A stretch of DNA of 46,335 bases from Thermoguttaceae bacterium (GTDB taxonomy: Bacteria; Planctomycetota; Planctomycetia; Pirellulales; Thermoguttaceae), in contig JANXAQ010000129.1 in NCBI GenBank assembly GCA_025062105.1, positions 1 to 46,335 on the forward strand. Direction: 5' to 3'. The notes below the pieces were generated by a model. It was not told where the DNA came from and made no database searches. It worked only from the letters and a program-made list of their open reading frames with translations. The stretch's first letter is position 1. Each line of letters starts with the position of its first letter. The position numbers were made by a program, and so were the translations under genes. This document shows positions 43,338 through 46,335 of this stretch, piece after piece.

Positions 43338-44603
43338 ATGGGAGGCGGAACAGGACTTTTAACCAATCCAACTCGGCAGCTGCAAGCCAATCATACTAGC
43401 CAGCATCCAATGAAATTAAGAGGCTTTGGGCTCTGTCTCGTGGGTGCTTTAATGGCGGGTTGGCTCAGTGGGGGGGTGGAGCCATACCAAAGATGCATTT
43501 GCATACCACCCGAATTGGGGCCTAATGATTCGCTGCCTGGCCTCTATCCTGAGGAAGCCATCGCTACCCAATCCGATGGGTTATCTCCATCCCCCCAATT
43601 CGTCTCTTTCCAAGAAGGCATACGACCCTCTAGTGCTGCCCATGTGCCGGAACTGGCTACGTATCTGGATCAGGTGCAAATCGGCGAACCGATCTGGTAT
43701 CGGCATCTGGCTGTCTATCCGTTGTTTCTAGAACGTGGCGTGCACCTAGAGGGCCGCTGGCTTACCCTGGACGAAGCCATGCGAAGGGGAGTTTTGGTAG
43801 TTACAGAAAAGGACGGCGGCAGTGTGCCGGTCGTATGGGTCGAAAACCGAAGTCGAGATGAATATGTATTTATCATGCGAGGGGAGATCCTTTCCGGCGG
43901 CAAACAGACCCGCACCGTCCGCCAGGATGTGATCTTGGCCCCAGGCCAACGGGTGGAGCTGGATGTCTTCTGCGTGGAGCGGGGCCGATGGCATGGGGAA
44001 GAAAAGTTCAAACCCAGTTATCAGATGGCGCCGCTGGCAGTTAAAAAGCGGATTGCCCAAGGCGAAGGTCAACAGAGCATCTGGGAATCGGTGCGAGGAT
44101 TGGCCGGTGCCCTTCAGGCAGCAACGCCTTCCGAAGACTTGGCCAAAGCCTTGGATGCCCCCCATGTTCGCCAAGATTTGGACAAAGTACGCAAAGAGAT
44201 TGTGCCCCGGATCCCGGCTCGGACCATGGGTTTTCTCTTCTTGCAAGGACGCCGGCCGGTAGGCGCCGACATGTTCGGCGACGCCCAGATCGCCCGAGAA
44301 CTATTTCCGAAACTCCTGGACGCCTATGCCGTCGATTGCATTCTTCTGCATAAAGACATCCCAGGCGCAGAACGGGCCGGAGCAGATCGAGAAGCCATCG
44401 AATTCTTTAAACGCATTGTCCGAGCCGGTAGCCAGCGGGCCCGAACACCCGGTTCCGGCGCCGGCATCCGAACCGATGCCCTAGGTCTAGTGGGCGGCGG
44501 CGTTAGCTTCGGCGGCACCCTGGTCCATTACGGCGTCTATGTCCGCCATGAGCCGATCGTTCCCCTGCCCGGACCTAAACCCATGGAAGGCTTCCGAGAA
44601 TAA
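43338..44603 (+). CDS. DUF6569/ARPP-1 domain protein
   Basis: A 421-residue protein with the ARPP-1 (ARG- and rhodanese-phosphatase-superfamily-associated, DUF6569) domain. The hallmark block spans about 180-220: MRGEILSGGKQTRTV, then VELDVFCVERGRW. Upstream, LTLDEAMRRGVLVVTEKDGG is also family-like. Its biochemical role is unestablished. The ATG at 43338 is supported by AAGGAGG seven bases away. A second ATG at residue 25 precedes a hydrophobic segment (LRGFGLCLVGALMAGWLSGG) that would be a signal or anchor, so the first 24 residues form an unusually long n-region. Two cysteines follow the anchor. The protein is therefore probably extracytoplasmic, and it is likely to be monocistronic. Confidence 0.85.
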   Translation: MGGGTGLLTNPTRQLQANHTSQHPMKLRGFGLCLVGALMAGWLSGGVEPYQRCICIPPELGPNDSLPGLYPEEAIATQSDGLSPSPQFVSFQEGIRPSSAAHVPELATYLDQVQIGEPIWYRHLAVYPLFLERGVHLEGRWLTLDEAMRRGVLVVTEKDGGSVPVVWVENRSRDEYVFIMRGEILSGGKQTRTVRQDVILAPGQRVELDVFCVERGRWHGEEKFKPSYQMAPLAVKKRIAQGEGQQSIWESVRGLAGALQAATPSEDLAKALDAPHVRQDLDKVRKEIVPRIPARTMGFLFLQGRRPVGADMFGDAQIARELFPKLLDAYAVDCILLHKDIPGAERAGADREAIEFFKRIVRAGSQRARTPGSGAGIRTDALGLVGGGVSFGGTLVHYGVYVRHEPIVPLPGPKPMEGFRE

Positions 44604-44861
44604 CCATGCTCGGTTGACGCCACCGCTCGTGCTGTTGGAACTCTTCTGTCCTTTGTGGAACGAGCCGAGAATCACGACGTTCGGGAGACGCTCATCGTTC
44701 GGCCCGCCCCCTCGGGAGACCAAACTTACCGGCAGTGGAACCAAAGAGGGCCTAATCATCTAGAAATGCTTTTCTGTTTGTGTCCCCCGCCTCGGGAAAC
44801 GTTTTTGGTCGATGCGAGGTTCTCTTGGGGGCATCAGAAGCTCCCCTTCTGACATACCCGA

Positions 44862-44972
44862 CGGGCATTGGTATCTACATATCTTTTCGGACTCACAATA
44901 TGTTGGGGTAAACTGATCGGCAAGACCGCAACATCTTGTAGGAGAAAGCCGTTATGTAAATACCAATCCCCG
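44862..44972. repeat. 111-nt long imperfect hairpin
   Basis: The outer arms CGGGCATTGGTATCTACATA and TATGTAAATACCAATCCCCG pair at 18 of 20 positions, and pairing resumes toward the centre (ACAATATGTTGGGG against CCGCAACATCTTGT). No second copy or flanking duplication was seen. It could be a small mobile element, a structured RNA or a bidirectional terminator. Confidence 0.65.
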
Positions 44973-45126
44973 ACTGGAGAACGGCCGGAGTTTTCTCTAA
45001 AATACCAGTTAGAACCTGGCTAACACTTCATCCGAATGCCCTAACCTGTGCCTGAGGAAGCAGGGTGCTAAGAACCCTGGGCTTCTAGATTGCTGCTATA
45101 ATGCCTCAAACAAGTACACCAGGTAG

Positions 45127-45156
45127 CCTGGGTTCCCGCTTCGGCGGGAATGACAC
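45127..45156. repeat. REP-like palindrome
   Basis: CCTGGGTTCCCGCTTCGGCG and onward to GGAATGACA forms a GC-rich hairpin (TTCCCGC-TTCG-GCGGGAA). It is the reverse complement relative of the unit at 37911-37940. Confidence 0.75.
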
Positions 45157-45200
45157 TGTACGGCTAGAGTAGAGAAAAAAATCTACACTTACACCAGATG

Positions 45201-45314
45201 GCTGAATGGTTACGAAAAAAACGAGCTTTTGGGTTCAAAGGTAGGTTGTTGAATGTTGGGATTGATTCTGCTAGCTGAATGGCTGCGAAAAAAGGAGGTT
45301 TTGGGTTCTGAGGG
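45201..45314 (+). repeat. Direct repeat, two 41-base units 73 bases apart
   Basis: GCTGAATGGTTACGAAAAAA and onward (45201-45241) recurs as GCTGAATGGCTGCGAAAAAA and onward (45274-45314), both ending TTTTGGGTTC plus an AGG-type tail. The second unit ends 27 bases before the last gene's start codon. It could be an operator pair or a partial duplication. Confidence 0.65.
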
Positions 45315-45341
45315 TTGCTCAAGTATTGAGGAGACAGACCG

Positions 45342-46130
45342 ATGCGGAGAGGATTCTTCTTGCCGATTGTTGTTGGAATGGGGTTGCTCTTGGTGGCTGC
45401 CTGCCAGGCTTTGGGGGCTAAGGTGGTAGTGGATCTGGGCAAGGCGGAAGGTGTCCGGGCAGTCGGCGCGATTGCTCGCTGGGACCAAGACGGCAATTTC
45501 CGTCGTCCGGTCGATCCCAAGGCCAAAATCGACGCCCCCCAGGCTGACTATTGGGCGACCGAGACGAGTCCAGGCAAATGGGAATTCAAAGACCTTCCGA
45601 AAGGCCGATACGACCTGGTCATCCTAGGCAAAGACCGAGTGCGAATCGAAGGGTTTGAATTTGCCCCGGTCTTGGAGTTCGATCCGTTCATCCCCGGCAC
45701 CGCCAGCTTTCCGGAAGAAGACGCCGAAGATCGAGACTGGATTTTAGATCACATCCGCAAATCCAAGCATTATGAAAATAAGGTTATCCCACTTTATATT
45801 GCCCGCTCGCCCCAGGACAAAAAGGTGGCCCGTGTGCTGGTCATGCTCATTCGGGATTTGCCCACCAGTTACGAGGCCGACTTTCCGGGAGCAGCCACCA
45901 TGCGGTTTGAAATCTGGCAATACGATTGGCTCTATGGCGGCTGGGCCAAAAACAAACGCACCAAAGTCATGCATCGGGTTATTCTCCACCGGGATGAGCT
46001 ACGCCGATGGACCTGGCTGTGGGACGGACGCCTAGGCGGCATCCAGGTGGATAAGGACCCCCTTACCATCCAATACGATTACACCGAAGCCCTCCAATCG
46101 AAAAAACTCCAAGGCCTGTATCCGTATTGA
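45342..46130 (+). CDS. Exported protein with a carboxypeptidase-regulatory-like domain
   Basis: A 262-residue exported protein of unknown role. The ATG follows GAGGAG. The N-terminus MRRGFFLPIVVGMGLLLVAA is a signal peptide. VAAC at 18-21 could be a lipobox, or cleavage could fall after ALG-A. Residues of about 30-105 resemble a transthyretin/carboxypeptidase-D-regulatory-like beta sandwich, ending in the typical GKWEFKDLPKGRYDLVIL. The rest (FPEEDAEDRDWILDHI, then ARVLVMLIRDLPTSYEADF) is mixed alpha/beta with an aromatic-rich stretch, FEIWQYDWLYGGW. I do not recognise the C-terminal part. It is the last gene in the window, with no partner visible. Confidence 0.82.
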   Translation: MRRGFFLPIVVGMGLLLVAACQALGAKVVVDLGKAEGVRAVGAIARWDQDGNFRRPVDPKAKIDAPQADYWATETSPGKWEFKDLPKGRYDLVILGKDRVRIEGFEFAPVLEFDPFIPGTASFPEEDAEDRDWILDHIRKSKHYENKVIPLYIARSPQDKKVARVLVMLIRDLPTSYEADFPGAATMRFEIWQYDWLYGGWAKNKRTKVMHRVILHRDELRRWTWLWDGRLGGIQVDKDPLTIQYDYTEALQSKKLQGLYPY

Positions 46131-46335
46131 ACTTCCCCCACCTCAGAGAGTTTCGGAGATAGCAGGGGGTTGTCAGTCCCGAAAAACCAGGAATCCAAAT
46201 ACCCTTGGATGTTGTGGGAAACGCCTCCCACAGCGTCCTGGAAAGGCCCGCGGGCTACCGACCCCGCTAGGCCGAGGATATAATCAGCTTCCTTACCTGG
46301 CCGATGGAACGACTGGTGGCTCTCTCCTGTGGTCT
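46131..46335. other. Right edge, no gene seen
   Basis: A short hairpin TGTGGGA-AACGCC-TCCCACA (46213-46232) follows the last stop by about 80 bases without a T-run. GATATAATC near 46275 resembles a -10 box and could belong to a gene beyond the edge. Nothing else is visible. Confidence 0.4.

Larger units (their letters stand above)
44604..45341. other. Gene-free tract with structured repeats
   Basis: No gene is convincing. Two CCCGCC-CCTCGGGA type blocks near 44700 and 44790 form a weak direct repeat. The long hairpin (44862-44972), a REP-like unit (45127-45156) and a 41-base direct repeat (45201-45314) are described separately. The promoter of the last gene should lie near the direct repeat. 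Confidence 0.5.

Noticed and set aside
46260-46285. Promoter with GATATAATC at the right edge
   Set aside because: The -10-like match has no clear -35 partner and no downstream gene is visible in the window.
1-46335. tRNA, rRNA or CRISPR array
   Set aside because: I looked in the gaps for T-loop type GGTTCGAATCC segments, rRNA-like stretches and evenly spaced identical repeats; none was found. The spread repeats are MITE-like, not CRISPR.

Overview
The window looks like a chromosomal segment of a member of the Planctomycetota, possibly a thermophilic Pirellulales/Thermogutta-like lineage; the exact taxon cannot be fixed from sequence alone. The grounds are PQQ-type propeller proteins opening with a W-P-M-F-R-G motif, giant secreted beta-rich proteins, a Ser/Thr kinase with an extracytoplasmic sensor, a DUF6569/ARPP-1 protein, a small secreted protein with an S-V-G-T-S-V-L-V-P-D-R-G-G motif, frequent TTG/GTG starts, and genes scattered between long non-coding gaps. 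No rRNA, tRNA, CRISPR array or intact transposase was seen.

Layout. 558-11666 (minus strand) holds two abutting genes for giant membrane-anchored beta-rich proteins. The larger appears to be two units of the smaller gene's architecture fused in frame. After a 2.4-kb gene-free tract come an inositol-monophosphatase family gene (14061-14873), two paralogous PQQ-propeller genes (16101-18329 and 19382-21700), a secreted HEAT-repeat protein (22037-23194) and a galactokinase-family kinase (23757-25250), all on the minus strand. The plus strand then carries a MEMO-AMMECR1 fusion predicted to be a lipoprotein (26003-27688), a membrane-embedded spermidine-synthase-like protein (27958-30189), a small secreted TPR-like protein (30931-31716) and a Ser/Thr kinase (32521-34794). 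The kinase converges on an MFS transporter (34812-36566, minus). Next are a YhaM-type exoribonuclease (36876-37880) and a benzoylformate-decarboxylase-like ThDP enzyme (38108-39781). A TatA-like protein and an MMPL/RND exporter follow on the minus strand (40151-42982). A DUF6569/ARPP-1 protein (43338-44603) and a secreted protein (45342-46130) end the window.

The most unusual content is non-coding. At least three families of short elements with terminal inverted repeats (MITE-like) fill the gaps: family A (about 150 bp, ends CTCGACTTTTGCCA, ten copies), family B (about 190 bp, ends GGAACCTCTGCA, eight full or partial copies) and family C (156 bp, ends AGGC, two copies). Several A copies keep 5-bp flanking duplications. 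C1 sits inside an A copy, and one B copy hosts both an A and another B, so a relative order of insertion can be read. Family B has a central hairpin whose arms show at least one compensatory change. Copies lie within roughly 60-170 bp of several gene starts, or directly against gene ends, so they may supply or interrupt transcription signals. Other structured elements are a REPIN-like pair, a 111-nt long hairpin, a degenerate 270-bp repeat present twice, and a stem-loop in the leader of the ARPP-1 gene.

Apart from the 558-11666 pair and the TatA/MMPL pair, neighbouring genes do not form an obvious single pathway; most appear to be separate transcription units.
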